The notes under the pieces are model-generated. The model searched no databases. It saw nothing but the letters and a program-made list of their open reading frames with translations, and had not been told where the DNA came from. From Sphingobacteriales bacterium (GTDB lineage: Bacteria > Bacteroidota > Bacteroidia > Chitinophagales > JADIYW01): DNA of 64,000 nt. The stretch covers positions 134,501 to 198,500 of the forward strand of contig JADKIQ010000003.1 of NCBI GenBank assembly GCA_016721245.1, in the 5' to 3' direction. This document shows, piece after piece, positions 55,235 through 64,000 of the stretch (position 1 is the stretch's first letter; every line of letters starts with the position of its first letter). Both the position numbers and the translations under genes were made by a program.

Positions 55235-56832
55235 TTACATTCTTTCAGGTACATCAATTCCGACAATTTCAAAACTTTGTTTGATAATATTTCCTGTTTG
55301 TTCGGTTAGTAACAAGCGGAAATGTTTCTCTTCTTCTCTTTCAGCGGCTAAGATAGAACAATCATTGTAAAATTTATTATAAGTTTTTGCAACCTCGTAC
55401 GAATAGTCAATTAATTTCGCCGGATTCATTTCCTTGCAGCTGTCTGCCAATATGATTGGGTACTTGTATAAAGTCTTAACCAATTCTTTTTCTGTCGGAT
55501 GAAGTTTGTATTCAGCATTTAAGTCTTTGTTCATGGTCCCTGCTTCCTGACTCTTGCGTAAGATACTTCTTGTACGTGCATACGTGTATTGCACAAATGG
55601 TCCTGTGTAACCGTGCAGGTCGATACTTTTGCATCCACTACGGTGCCTTCACGCGATTTCATTTTACCGCTCGGTAAATCCACCATACCGTAAGAAAAAT
55701 GCTGAATGCCATTGGCGTAAGGTTTGCCCAGTTTCTGTAAGATTAACTTGAGCACTTTGAAATGATAATCCTGTTCGTTGCCCACCACATAAATGGATTG
55801 ATCCATTTTGAAGTCTTTGTACTTTAAATCTGCCGTACCGATATCCTGTGTGATGTAAACAGAAGTGCCATCTGCACGTAAGACTATTTTTTGATCTAAG
55901 CCATCCGCCGTTAAATCAATCCAGACACTGCCGTCTTCTTTTTTGAAAAAAACATTGCTCTGTAATCCTTCTTCCACAATATCTTTTCCTAATAAATACG
56001 TGTCGGATTCGTAGTAAAATTTATCAAAGTCAACACCCAGGTTTTTATAGGTTACCTCAAACCCTGCATATACCCAGGAGTTCATCGTTTTCCAGAGTTC
56101 AATAGTTTCGGCATCTCCGTTTTCCCATTTTAGCAGCATTTCCTGCGCTTCCAGCAAAAGAGGAGCTTGTTTTTCCGCTTCTTCTTTTGTTTTTCCTTGA
56201 GCAATTAACTCTTCAATTTCTTTTTTGTAATGCTTGTCAAATTCCACATAATACTTGCCCACGAGTTTATCACCTTTCAAACCGGTACTCTCCGGTGTTT
56301 CACCGTTTCCGAATTTCTGCCAGGCCAGCATGCTTTTGCAAATATGAATCCCTCTGTCGTTGATTAAATTTGCTTTGATTACTTCATGTCCGTTGGCTTT
56401 GTATATACCAGCTAATGCAAATCCCAACACATTATTTCTGACATGCCCTAAATGCAAAGGTTTGTTGGTATTAGGAGAGGAGTATTCTATGAGGATGGTT
56501 TCTTTCTGTCGACTGTCGACCGTCGACTGTCGACAGTTTATTGCATAATCAACCCAATATTCATTCTTAATTTCTAAATTCAAAAAACCTTTGATGATGT
56601 TATATTCTGCTACATTCTTATTATTCGCCACCAGATATTCTCCGATTGTTTTTGCAGATTCTTCGGGATTTTTTTTAGTGAGTTTTAATAAAGGAAATAC
56701 CACCAGCGTAATGTCGCCGCTGAACTCTTTGGGAGTTTCATTGATGGTTATCTTATTTAATTCCACTTCGCTGCCAAAAAGAGCCGGAAATGCCTGTTGT
56801 ACCTGTTGCTGTATTTCTTGAAATATGTTCAT
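55235..56832 (-). pseudogene. argS: Arginyl-tRNA synthetase with internal deletion and frameshift
   Basis: Class I synthetase. The N-terminal additional domain and Rossmann fold are intact, with HIGH motif EYSSPNTNKPLHLGH and the KMSKS-like GKMKSREGTVVDA. At about 55630 the KMSKS loop jumps to SIDLHGYTGPFVQYTYAR in another frame. The linking segment of about 60 residues (normally leading to the ALKYFLLK motif) is missing. The DALR anticodon domain (YEVAKTYNKFYNDC to VGIDVPERM) follows. The total coding span is about 532 codons versus about 590 expected. As an essential gene it is probably whole in the organism. Confidence 0.85.
56506..56536. repeat. Four GTCGAC units inside argS
   Basis: GTCGAC occurs four times at 7-base spacing (56508, 56515, 56522, 56529), with CT and AG at the ends. 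The 31-bp block is palindromic except for three spacer bases. It adds about ten residues (CRQSTVDSRQ) in frame, in a variable loop just before the HIGH motif. Confidence 0.9.
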
Positions 56833-56840
56833 CCTAAAAA

Positions 56841-56872
56841 CAAAATTATATCGTTCAAAGTTATTACTTTTG
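56841..56872. promoter_or_regulatory. Divergent -7 elements for argS and the decarboxylase
   Basis: Minus strand: TAATTTTG at 56848-56841, ending 8 bp before the argS ATG. Plus strand: TACTTTTG at 56865-56872, 53 bp before the decarboxylase ATG. Both match TAnnTTTG, 16 bp apart. Confidence 0.6.
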
Positions 56873-56925
56873 AGGTGATAATGAAAATTCAGTAATTCAA
56901 CAATTCATTAACTCTGTAATTTACG

Positions 56926-58314
56926 ATGAGAGACCGTTATATTGACCTTATAGAACAGACCTATTATTTTCCACAAGATGGATTTGATTTGGAAGATAAC
57001 TGGCTGCGTTTCCATAAAATTGATTTAAAACATGTGATTGAACAGCATGGTGCTCCCTTGAAGATTACGTATTTGCCAAAAATTGGTGAAAATATCAATC
57101 GTGCACGCCGCTGGTTTCAGGAAGCATTTGAGAGCGTGGGCTATAACGGGCATTATTATTACTGCTATTGTACTAAAAGTAATCACTTCTCTCATGTCCT
57201 GGATGAAGTGTTGAAGAATAACGCGCAACTGGAAACATCGAGTGCTTACGATATTGATTTGATTCGTTCTTTGCACAAGAAGAAGAAAATTGACAAAAAA
57301 ATCAGAATCATCTGCAATGGCTTCAAACCAAAGAAATATACAGATTCTTTATTGAGTTTAGTGAAAGATGGTTTTTCGAATGTGGTGCCGGTTTTGGATA
57401 ATATGGACGAGTTTGAAGCGTACCAGAATTTCGAAAAAGATTTGAATATAGGTGTGCGCATAGCTGCGGAAGAAGAACCTAAATATCAGTTTTACACGTC
57501 ACGATTAGGGATTCGTCAACGCGACGTAATTCCATTTTACATAGAAAAAATAAAGCCTCGTGCAAATGTGAAATTACGCATGCTGCACTTTTTCATTGAT
57601 TCCGGAATTAAAGACTCTGCCTATTACTGGAGTGAGCTGAATAAGTGTTTAAGCATGTATGTGGATTTAAAACAGGTTTGTCCTGAATTAAACAGCATCA
57701 ATATCGGCGGTGGTATGCCTATTCGTTACTCTTTAGGTTCTAAATATGATTATGCTTATCTGATAGAAGAGATTGTTACTAAAATCAAAAACTTCTGCGA
57801 CGAAGCGGAAATCGATCATCCCAATATTTATACGGAGTTTGGTAACTTTACGGTAGGCGAGAGTGGTTGTACCATTTTTGAAGTAATTGGCCAGAAGAAA
57901 CAAAATGACAGTGAGCTATGGTACATGATCAACGGCTCCTTAATGACTACCATTCCGGATATCTGGGGCATGAACCAGCGCTTTATTTTGCTGCCCATCA
58001 ACAACTGGAATCAGGCGTACCAGCGAACGATTATCGGAGGATTGAGTTGTGATGTAAGTGATTATTATAACTCGGAAGTAGATATTAATCAGGTGTACAT
58101 GCCGAAAATTATCGGCGACCAGAAATTGTACATCGGATTTTTCCATACCGGCGCTTATCAGGATTCTTTGAGCGGATATGGTGGCACCAAGCATTGTCTG
58201 ATTCCTTCTCCTAAAAAAATAATTATTGACAAAGATGCCAACGGTAAACTTACCTACGAGGTATTCGCTGAAGAGCAAGGCGCAGATGCCATGTTGAAAG
58301 TATTGGGGTATTAA
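56926..58314 (+). CDS. Arginine decarboxylase-like PLP enzyme (fold III)
   Basis: 462 residues. Decarboxylases of this alanine-racemase-like fold bind PLP through Lys in YYCYCTKSNHFSHV. ASSAYD-like ETSSAYDIDLI, INIGGGMPIRYS (phosphate-binding Gly loop) and EFGNFTVGESG agree with Orn/Lys/Arg decarboxylase class II. FFHTGAYQDSLSGYGG near the end gives the active-site Cys-type region. The most likely substrate is arginine (spermidine pathway, SpeA-like Bacteroidota form), but it is shorter than SpeA of E. coli. No agmatinase nearby. Confidence 0.85.
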   Translation: MRDRYIDLIEQTYYFPQDGFDLEDNWLRFHKIDLKHVIEQHGAPLKITYLPKIGENINRARRWFQEAFESVGYNGHYYYCYCTKSNHFSHVLDEVLKNNAQLETSSAYDIDLIRSLHKKKKIDKKIRIICNGFKPKKYTDSLLSLVKDGFSNVVPVLDNMDEFEAYQNFEKDLNIGVRIAAEEEPKYQFYTSRLGIRQRDVIPFYIEKIKPRANVKLRMLHFFIDSGIKDSAYYWSELNKCLSMYVDLKQVCPELNSINIGGGMPIRYSLGSKYDYAYLIEEIVTKIKNFCDEAEIDHPNIYTEFGNFTVGESGCTIFEVIGQKKQNDSELWYMINGSLMTTIPDIWGMNQRFILLPINNWNQAYQRTIIGGLSCDVSDYYNSEVDINQVYMPKIIGDQKLYIGFFHTGAYQDSLSGYGGTKHCLIPSPKKIIIDKDANGKLTYEVFAEEQGADAMLKVLGY

Positions 58315-58597
58315 AACCCTGTTTGTTACGCAACTATTTCGCTTGGTTTACCAAAAATGTTTGTCATTTAATTTCAGAAACCTTCTGATACTTTAATTTC
58401 TATTTAATTTATTTTAACATAACTGTATGCTAATCAATATATAGTCTCAATTTTTCGAACATTAAAAACATTATAAAAATAAAAATGTGAATTATTTTTC
58501 GTTAAATTACCATTAAGCTATACTTTTTAGTTAAAATATTTAAAAATTATTCAATTACTTAGCGAAATAGATTTTTAACCAACTAAATTTTTAAACT
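58315..58597. promoter_or_regulatory. Long AT-rich control region upstream of amt
   Basis: 283 bp with no gene and about 75-80% A/T. A 10-bp perfect inverted repeat, CTATTTCGCT near the left end and AGCGAAATAG near 58562, is about 220 bp apart. No clear TAnnTTTG box was seen. It probably holds the nitrogen-regulated promoter of the ammonium transporter; an NtrC-type or sigma-54 site was not recognised. Confidence 0.4.
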
Positions 58598-59971
58598 ATG
58601 GCAATGCGTAAAAAGTATTTACTCCCGGCAATCATCTTCTTAGGATTGGTAATTGCAGGAGCGTTCAATCCCGGACAAGTTCTCACAGGTAATAGTGCCG
58701 GTGGTTTTAATGCAAGTGATACAGCTTGGATGTTAATCGCTTCAGCTCTTGTATTAATTATGACACCAGCATTAGGTTTTTTTTATGGTGGTATGGCAAA
58801 CCGAAAAAACATCATTTCTACAGTATTTCAAAGTGTAATTTGTTTAGGTTTTATGAGTGTTATATGGGTAGCATTTGGATTTAGTTTGTGTTTTGGAGAT
58901 GATTTAGGCGGATTGGGTATTATTGGAAATCCAATGACATTCTTTATGTTTAAAAATGTAACACTTCATGCTGCAACAGAAAAAATGGAATTATTCGGCG
59001 TTGCTCCGTCTATGGCTGGCTTGCCACTTATTATTTTTGCTATGTTTCAATTGAAATTTGCAATTATTACACCGGCGTTAATTACCGGTTCATTTGCACA
59101 ACGTGTAAAATTTTCAGGATACCTGATTTTTATTTTTTTATTTTTTGTGGTGATTTATGCACCTATTTGCCACATGACTTGGCATCCAAAAGGATTGCTG
59201 TTTAACTATGGTATTTTAGATTTTGCCGGCGGAACGGTCGTTCACATGAGTGCAGGTTTTGCTGCATTGGCTGGTGCTTTATTTATGGGACCAAGAACAG
59301 AAAGTGAGCGTACACATGAATTTGCTAATGTACCTTATGTGATTATTGGTACTGGTTTATTATGGTTTGGTTGGTTTGGTTTCAATGCAGGTTCCGCGCT
59401 TGGAGTAAACGCAAAAGCAGTAAACGCTTTTGCTACTACTAATACAGCAGCTGCAGCAGCTATGGTTGCATGGGTTTTAATGGATGCAATGCGTGGCCAT
59501 AAGATTTCATCAATTGGTGCATGTATTGGTGCAGTAGTTGGTTTAGTTGCCATAACACCTGCCTGCGGTTTTGTAAATGTAGGAGAGAGTATTGCTATAG
59601 GTGCTATCGCAGCAGTTTGCAGTAATATGGCTGTTCACTTCAAAAATAAATCTACATTAGATGATACTTTAGATGTATTCCCTTGTCATGGCGTAGGTGG
59701 TATGGTTGGTATGATTATGACTGGTATTTTTGCAGCAGATTATGGAACCGGTATTACTGACTGGGGTTTGGCATACGGACAATATAAAACATTTACACAC
59801 CACATGATTGGATTAGTAGGTATTGCAGCATTTACATTCATCGGTTCTTATGCGCTTTATTATATTGCTAATATGATTGAGCCAATGCGTGTAACAAAAG
59901 AAGAAGAAGAATTAGGTCTGGATATCACACAACATGGTGAATCTTACCAAACATTGAGAATTGACTTGTAA
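58598..59971 (+). CDS. amt: Ammonium transporter (Amt/Mep family)
   Basis: 457 residues. N-terminal signal and 11 TM helices typical of Amt. Hallmarks are ALGFFYGGMANRKN, the twin His residues in GGTVVHMSAG and FPCHGVGGMVG, and WFGWFGFNAGSAL. The C-terminal cytosolic tail is present (EPMRVTKEEEELG). It conducts NH4+/NH3 across the inner membrane. No glnK (PII) gene follows, which is unusual, and a hairpin terminator closes the unit. The start ATG is preceded by AAACT and no strong Shine-Dalgarno, as in many Bacteroidota. Confidence 0.97.
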   Translation: MAMRKKYLLPAIIFLGLVIAGAFNPGQVLTGNSAGGFNASDTAWMLIASALVLIMTPALGFFYGGMANRKNIISTVFQSVICLGFMSVIWVAFGFSLCFGDDLGGLGIIGNPMTFFMFKNVTLHAATEKMELFGVAPSMAGLPLIIFAMFQLKFAIITPALITGSFAQRVKFSGYLIFIFLFFVVIYAPICHMTWHPKGLLFNYGILDFAGGTVVHMSAGFAALAGALFMGPRTESERTHEFANVPYVIIGTGLLWFGWFGFNAGSALGVNAKAVNAFATTNTAAAAAMVAWVLMDAMRGHKISSIGACIGAVVGLVAITPACGFVNVGESIAIGAIAAVCSNMAVHFKNKSTLDDTLDVFPCHGVGGMVGMIMTGIFAADYGTGITDWGLAYGQYKTFTHHMIGLVGIAAFTFIGSYALYYIANMIEPMRVTKEEEELGLDITQHGESYQTLRIDL

Positions 59972-59995
59972 CTAGCCATTTGAATTATTTATAGC

Positions 59996-60023
59996 AGGTT
60001 CACTCGTAAGAGTGAACCTTTTT
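59996..60023 (+). terminator. Terminator of amt
   Basis: AGGTTCACTC / GAGTGAACCT, loop GTAA, T tail, 25 bp after the stop. It also lies 22 bp downstream of the convergent zinc-ribbon gene. Confidence 0.93.
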
Positions 60024-60045
60024 AATTTTAATTCAGTACGTAAAA

Positions 60046-60963
60046 TTAAAACCAACCCTGAATAAGTCTATTCTCTGTGCCGCAACTGCTGCAGTTAACC
60101 GGCTTTGCGGGATTATCTGGAACCGTATTTTCATTGCCACATGCAGTGCAGTTAAATACTGTTTTTATGGAATTGATTTTATGACAATGTTCACAGTAAA
60201 CTTTATAAGAGCCTTTAGGCACAAATAAAGTATGGTGACAGTGCTGACAAGATTGTTTGTCGCCTTCGGGTAATACTACGTCGGTATATTCTGTGTTGAA
60301 ATTTGTTTGCGTTAACAGTTTTTTTTCGTCTTGCTCAGTAAGATATGGAATCCACGCCTGTACAAACATGGATAGTTTCATTTTCAAATGCACATCAGGT
60401 GGCAGCAATTCATGCATGATATAATATTTCGGATTGTCATAAAAATCTTTAAAAGAGTCCTTTATGTATCCGATGAAAAAATCAGCCAGCTTAAAAAAGG
60501 CGACACTATCTGCATACGTTTTTCCATCTTTTGCATAATAGGTAACTGCTTGCTGCAATAAGGCTTGTTCTCCGGCTTTTTTTGCCCAAGATTCATCAAA
60601 TGCATATTCCGCACTTGAAATTGCACACACGTCTAAATACAAGTTGTATTTTTCTTCAGTATTTACAGAAGGCGGTAAATATTCGGGATATATTTTATAA
60701 TACAAATCCCAGTATGCATGTTGTACTTTCTGATAATTTTCTTTATCACCCTTTCCTAAAAGCTGAGCCAGTTTTTGTTCAAACTCAATTTTTGCCATGC
60801 TGTATTTTTCTGTACGTTTCGGGTCTTTGTTCCATGCTTCCAGGCCAACGGCAAAATCTACATCTGTAAATGAACCGCAGAAATCGCAAACAATATAAGG
60901 TGAGAGATACGGATTGATTTTAGGCGCACCGCACTGCATGCAGGTGAATTTTTTAATCTTCAT
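60046..60963 (-). CDS. Hypothetical zinc-ribbon protein
   Basis: 305 residues with no signal peptide or TM. An N-terminal ribbon (FTCMQCGAPKIN..VCDFCGSF) and three C-terminal CxxC/CxxH modules (SCQHCHHTLF, VYCEHCHKINS, FNCTACGNEN, VNCSSCGTEN) make a row of at least four zinc knuckles. Between lies a helical domain rich in Tyr, Ala and Lys (about 70-215). No known family recognised. It is 18 bp downstream of ribE on the same strand, so it is co-transcribed or coupled. A nucleic-acid or membrane-scaffold role cannot be decided. Confidence 0.75.
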   Translation of the reverse strand: MKIKKFTCMQCGAPKINPYLSPYIVCDFCGSFTDVDFAVGLEAWNKDPKRTEKYSMAKIEFEQKLAQLLGKGDKENYQKVQHAYWDLYYKIYPEYLPPSVNTEEKYNLYLDVCAISSAEYAFDESWAKKAGEQALLQQAVTYYAKDGKTYADSVAFFKLADFFIGYIKDSFKDFYDNPKYYIMHELLPPDVHLKMKLSMFVQAWIPYLTEQDEKKLLTQTNFNTEYTDVVLPEGDKQSCQHCHHTLFVPKGSYKVYCEHCHKINSIKTVFNCTACGNENTVPDNPAKPVNCSSCGTENRLIQGWF

Positions 60964-60981
60964 AGAATAGTTTTTGGTCGT

Positions 60982-61572
60982 TTATTTATGCAGCTTCATC
61001 AGCCGTTCCACATATTTGCCAATGATATCAAACTCTATGTTTACCTGCGTCCCTGTTTTATATCCGGAAAAGATAGTATGCTCAAACGTATAGGGAATAA
61101 TAGAAACGGAAAAGTTTTTTCCTTTAGATTTTACAACGGTCAGACTGGTGCCGTCAATACAAACAGAGCCTTTATTTACCAATGAAAAATGCGGTTTCTT
61201 GTCAAACTCAAAATGAAAATTCCAACTACCATTCTGCGCTTCTATTTTTGTAACTATAGCCGTTTGGTCTACATGTCCCTGTACCATATGTCCGTCAAGG
61301 CGCGCACTTGTCTGCATAGCTCTTTCCAGATTTACTTTACTTCCTTTTTTTAATTGTGATAAAGTAGTAATGTCTAATGTCTCTTTAATTGCCGTAACGG
61401 TATGTGAAGCAGCATCTTTTTTTACGACCGTTAAACATACACCATTATGAGATACGCTCTGATCTATTTTTAAAGATTTAGAAAGTTTGCTCTTAACCGT
61501 AAAATGTACATTCGTGCCGTCTTTTTTGACAGCGGTAATTTCTCCTATTTCTTCAACAATTCCTGTAAACAT
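60982..61572 (-). CDS. ribE: Riboflavin synthase alpha subunit
   Basis: 196 residues. Dismutates two lumazines to riboflavin and pyrimidine. Two homologous lumazine-binding barrels are visible. The first opens MFTGIVEEIGEI with VSHNGVCLTVV; the second has GHMVQGHVDQTAIV and GSVCIDGTSLTVV. The last helix (VNIEFDIIGKYVERLM) trimerises. The ATG lies just after the stop of the secreted protein upstream. No other rib genes are here; the zinc-ribbon gene follows. Confidence 0.95.
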   Translation of the reverse strand: MFTGIVEEIGEITAVKKDGTNVHFTVKSKLSKSLKIDQSVSHNGVCLTVVKKDAASHTVTAIKETLDITTLSQLKKGSKVNLERAMQTSARLDGHMVQGHVDQTAIVTKIEAQNGSWNFHFEFDKKPHFSLVNKGSVCIDGTSLTVVKSKGKNFSVSIIPYTFEHTIFSGYKTGTQVNIEFDIIGKYVERLMKLHK

Positions 61573-61573
61573 A

Positions 61574-64000
61574 TTACTCTCTGAATAAGTGAATGTATCC
61601 GCTCAGCGGTTTTGATGTTTTTTGTATACCATCAATTGTTTGGTAGTAAACATCGCAAAGATAATAGTAAACGCCGGTAAATAAAGGCTTGCCGGTTTTG
61701 TAATCATTTCCGTTCCAGTTGATATCCGGATTGGTCGTCTCAAAAACCAGATTTCCCCAGCGGTTGTAAATTTTCATGTCTATTTTTTCTACAAAACGAT
61801 ATGGATAGATTGGAGTATATAAATCATTCTGGCCATTATTATTTGGCGTAAATGTATTTGGTAAATTGTATATTGGGCAATTGTCCACACATACCTTATC
61901 GGACAGGATACTTGCATTTCCGTTTTTGCGAATTGCCTGTACAGCATAGCATGCGGCTAAACTTCTGCTGTTTAAAATATGTGTGTAGTTATTAAATACA
62001 CTTCCTGAAATACTGTCAATCTGCTTCAATGTATCAGCAGATGTCTTTGCGTAGAAAATTCTGATTTTTGTTATATCATCTACAACACAATTTCCTGTCT
62101 GATTGAAGGTCCAGCTTAAGTAATTTTTATATTCGGAAGTATCTAGTCTGCTGTCCGTACAAAAATTATTTACAGTCAGCACAGGTGTACAAGGTAGTGT
62201 GGTATCACTTGGACGTGCACAAACTTCCTGCGAGAAATTAATCAGCGGTGATTTTAAACCAACAATGGAATAACTGCCGATTGCTTTTATTTTGTAGCAA
62301 TATAAACTATCGTTCTCGAGGTTAATATCTCTGTATGATTTTGTGTTAACGGTCGTTAGTGAATCAAAAGTGGAACCACCAGGGAGTTTTCTGAATATAA
62401 CGTAAGAACTATTTACCCACGCAACATTAAAATTCCAGGATAGATTAAGAGCTTCAAAAGCAGGTGCAACGGTAAGAAATACGGATGAAGCAAGTTCGCT
62501 GCTGCCTAAACTGTCCGTTGTTCTGGCATAAAACACCAGTTTGTAATTGTAGGCATTTGCAACTGTATTTAATCCGTTATCTAAAAACGAAGTATCTGTA
62601 ATTGCCGAGAAAGTAGCTGCATTAACGGTTTTAACCAAGGTGTAATTCGTGCCGGCCAAACCGGTTGCTCTAAACAGTTTTAATACATATGGTCCGGGAT
62701 TGGTGATAGTATCTAATTTATCTGCAAAAGGTTTAGACCATTCCACATAAATTAGTCCGTTAGTTTCGTCTGTTGTTCTTACATCTACATTATAGATGAC
62801 CGGAATATCTGCCGGAATAATTACACAAGATTCAATAGAAGCCAAGCCGGTAAACCTGTTCAGAATTAATCCTGCGTTGCTTCTGTCGCCAAAATCAGCT
62901 ACGACTCTGTAACTGTATTGATTACCTGATTTAATAGTATTATCGATGAAAGAGTAATTGTTTGTTGTGCCGATTCTTTCATAACCTAAAGCGGTTAAAT
63001 CAGGACTGCAAGTATCTATTGCATTGTTACAACCTTTCTTTCTCCAAATGGAAAAGCTTCTGAATTTTGCATTGCCTGCGCAAACGTATAAGCTGTCCCA
63101 TCGCAGAGTAACCGTTTTATTAATAACATTTAAAGTAGCGGTAAAATTCTTCGGTGGAGGTGCCAGTAATTTTATAGATAATGTTTTTGAATCTGTTAAT
63201 GGAGGACTGTCAAAATTATCCACCGCATTAAATACTACTAAGTAATCATTCTTTAGCAAATGATCGCAGGTGGTATTCCACTTAAACAACCCACTCACCG
63301 GATTTGCAGGAACACCTGCCGTAAAGGTAGCTGGGCTGCTGCTTACAATAAACGGTGCACCGTTAGCTTTCAGCGTTACTTTGTCCTGTGAATTAGGATC
63401 AAAAGCAGTTGCCGTAAAGGAAATGGTATCACCAATGACTTTACAGATTTGCAATGGTACGGTGAGGCGAGGAGGAAGATTATTGGTTGCATCTATAATA
63501 ATTTGTAAATCGCGAATAACAGTGCCAATTAAAATACCGTTTCTGAATTCACGAATTACAATCACAATATTGTAAATACCGGCTAGTTGAGGAGTAATCC
63601 AGATAAACTCACCGGTACGCTGGTTAATTGAAATCTGATTGTCTGGACCAGGATTTATTAAGTTTGGAGGAGAATAACCGCCAACAGGAGTGCCAAGCGC
63701 TCTTAGCGGAGAAGAAATATAAAATGATAAACTATCACCATCCGGGTCAAAAGCATTTGGATTGTGAATGAAGGTCTGATCAACATTTCCATATTCAATA
63801 GGAGGATTTAATAATTGAGGAGAACTATTAAAACCAATGATATTCGGGTCTAAAATCTTTACCGTATCTTCTATATAAAATTCGGTATTTACTGCATTGT
63901 TTATATTGATAATCCCGGCGATTCTGTTGGGATCCTGTACTCCAACAATATACGTAAACGGTCCCGAATAGGTATGAATCCCGATATATTTATTTTGTTT
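61574..64000 (-). CDS. Gliding-type secreted protein with T9SS type B domain, N-terminus outside window
   Basis: At least 808 residues; the frame is open to the window edge. The part seen holds Ig/cadherin-like and fibronectin-like repeats (AFDPDGDSLSFYISSP; ATAFDPNSQDKVTLK; NVINKTVTLRWDSLYVC; VDVRTTDETNGLIYVEWSKP). The end is the gliding-motility-associated type B sorting domain (IYNLPNTFTPNNNGQNDLYT, NRWGNLVFETTNPDINWNG, GVYYYLCDVYYQTIDG). It is exported by T9SS and stays on the surface or in the medium. The first visible Met is an internal GTG, so the N-terminus is unknown. Confidence 0.93.
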   Translation of the reverse strand, partial: KQNKYIGIHTYSGPFTYIVGVQDPNRIAGIININNAVNTEFYIEDTVKILDPNIIGFNSSPQLLNPPIEYGNVDQTFIHNPNAFDPDGDSLSFYISSPLRALGTPVGGYSPPNLINPGPDNQISINQRTGEFIWITPQLAGIYNIVIVIREFRNGILIGTVIRDLQIIIDATNNLPPRLTVPLQICKVIGDTISFTATAFDPNSQDKVTLKANGAPFIVSSSPATFTAGVPANPVSGLFKWNTTCDHLLKNDYLVVFNAVDNFDSPPLTDSKTLSIKLLAPPPKNFTATLNVINKTVTLRWDSLYVCAGNAKFRSFSIWRKKGCNNAIDTCSPDLTALGYERIGTTNNYSFIDNTIKSGNQYSYRVVADFGDRSNAGLILNRFTGLASIESCVIIPADIPVIYNVDVRTTDETNGLIYVEWSKPFADKLDTITNPGPYVLKLFRATGLAGTNYTLVKTVNAATFSAITDTSFLDNGLNTVANAYNYKLVFYARTTDSLGSSELASSVFLTVAPAFEALNLSWNFNVAWVNSSYVIFRKLPGGSTFDSLTTVNTKSYRDINLENDSLYCYKIKAIGSYSIVGLKSPLINFSQEVCARPSDTTLPCTPVLTVNNFCTDSRLDTSEYKNYLSWTFNQTGNCVVDDITKIRIFYAKTSADTLKQIDSISGSVFNNYTHILNSRSLAACYAVQAIRKNGNASILSDKVCVDNCPIYNLPNTFTPNNNGQNDLYTPIYPYRFVEKIDMKIYNRWGNLVFETTNPDINWNGNDYKTGKPLFTGVYYYLCDVYYQTIDGIQKTSKPLSGYIHLFRE

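Overview
The window is AT-rich DNA from a Bacteroidota bacterium, most like the Chitinophagales/Saprospirales. This rests on several TAnnTTTG-type (-7) promoters, type IX secretion C-terminal domains of both type A and type B, a carboxypeptidase-like/TonB receptor paired with a DUF4249 lipoprotein, DUF2795, and Bacteroidota-style intergenic repeats. No prophage, transposon or CRISPR array was seen.

Layout. 1-2.8 kb: end of a 5'-nucleotidase-type metallophosphatase, dnaA, tRNA-Ser(GCT), tRNA-Pro(TGG). 2.9-23.9 kb: a denitrification island for nitrite to N2. It holds a fasciclin lipoprotein and norC-norB-norQ-norD (+ strand), then a minus-strand unit of porin, NirK-cytochrome c, SUMF1-like protein, SCO copper chaperone and NorE/NorF-like subunits. 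An Rrf2 (NsrR-like) regulator diverges from it. A second minus-strand unit is cytochrome c, clade II nosZ, a membrane-NosL fusion, nosD, nosF, nosY, group III truncated haemoglobin and RIC/ScdA. A Crp/Fnr regulator and a 12-TM histidine-containing membrane protein diverge from it. Nitrate reductase is not in the window. Near-identical ATGA-N6-TCAT palindromes lie in both divergent promoter regions and suggest one Crp/Fnr-type regulon.

23.9-32.2 kb: housekeeping and miscellaneous genes (YegP-like, Y-family polymerase, rpiB, rpsF-rpsR-rplI, MacB-like permease, aconitase). 32.2-46.3 kb: secreted/surface genes, namely an LRR protein with eight 153-bp tandem repeats, a GH5 lipoprotein, and a giant protein of about ten PPC-like modules. 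46.3-64 kb: outer-membrane protein, serine hydrolase, two tandem FKBP isomerases, cobalamin adenosyltransferase, DUF2795, DUF4249 with TonB receptor, SET-domain protein, argS, arginine decarboxylase, ammonium transporter, zinc-ribbon protein, riboflavin synthase, and a gliding-type secreted protein running off the window.

A caution covers the whole window. At least ten genes, including conserved ones (norC, nosF, nosY, rpiB, argS), are broken by indels. Most are single-base losses in short homopolymers. This looks more like consensus error than biology, so 'frameshifted' entries are described as the gene they would be after repair.
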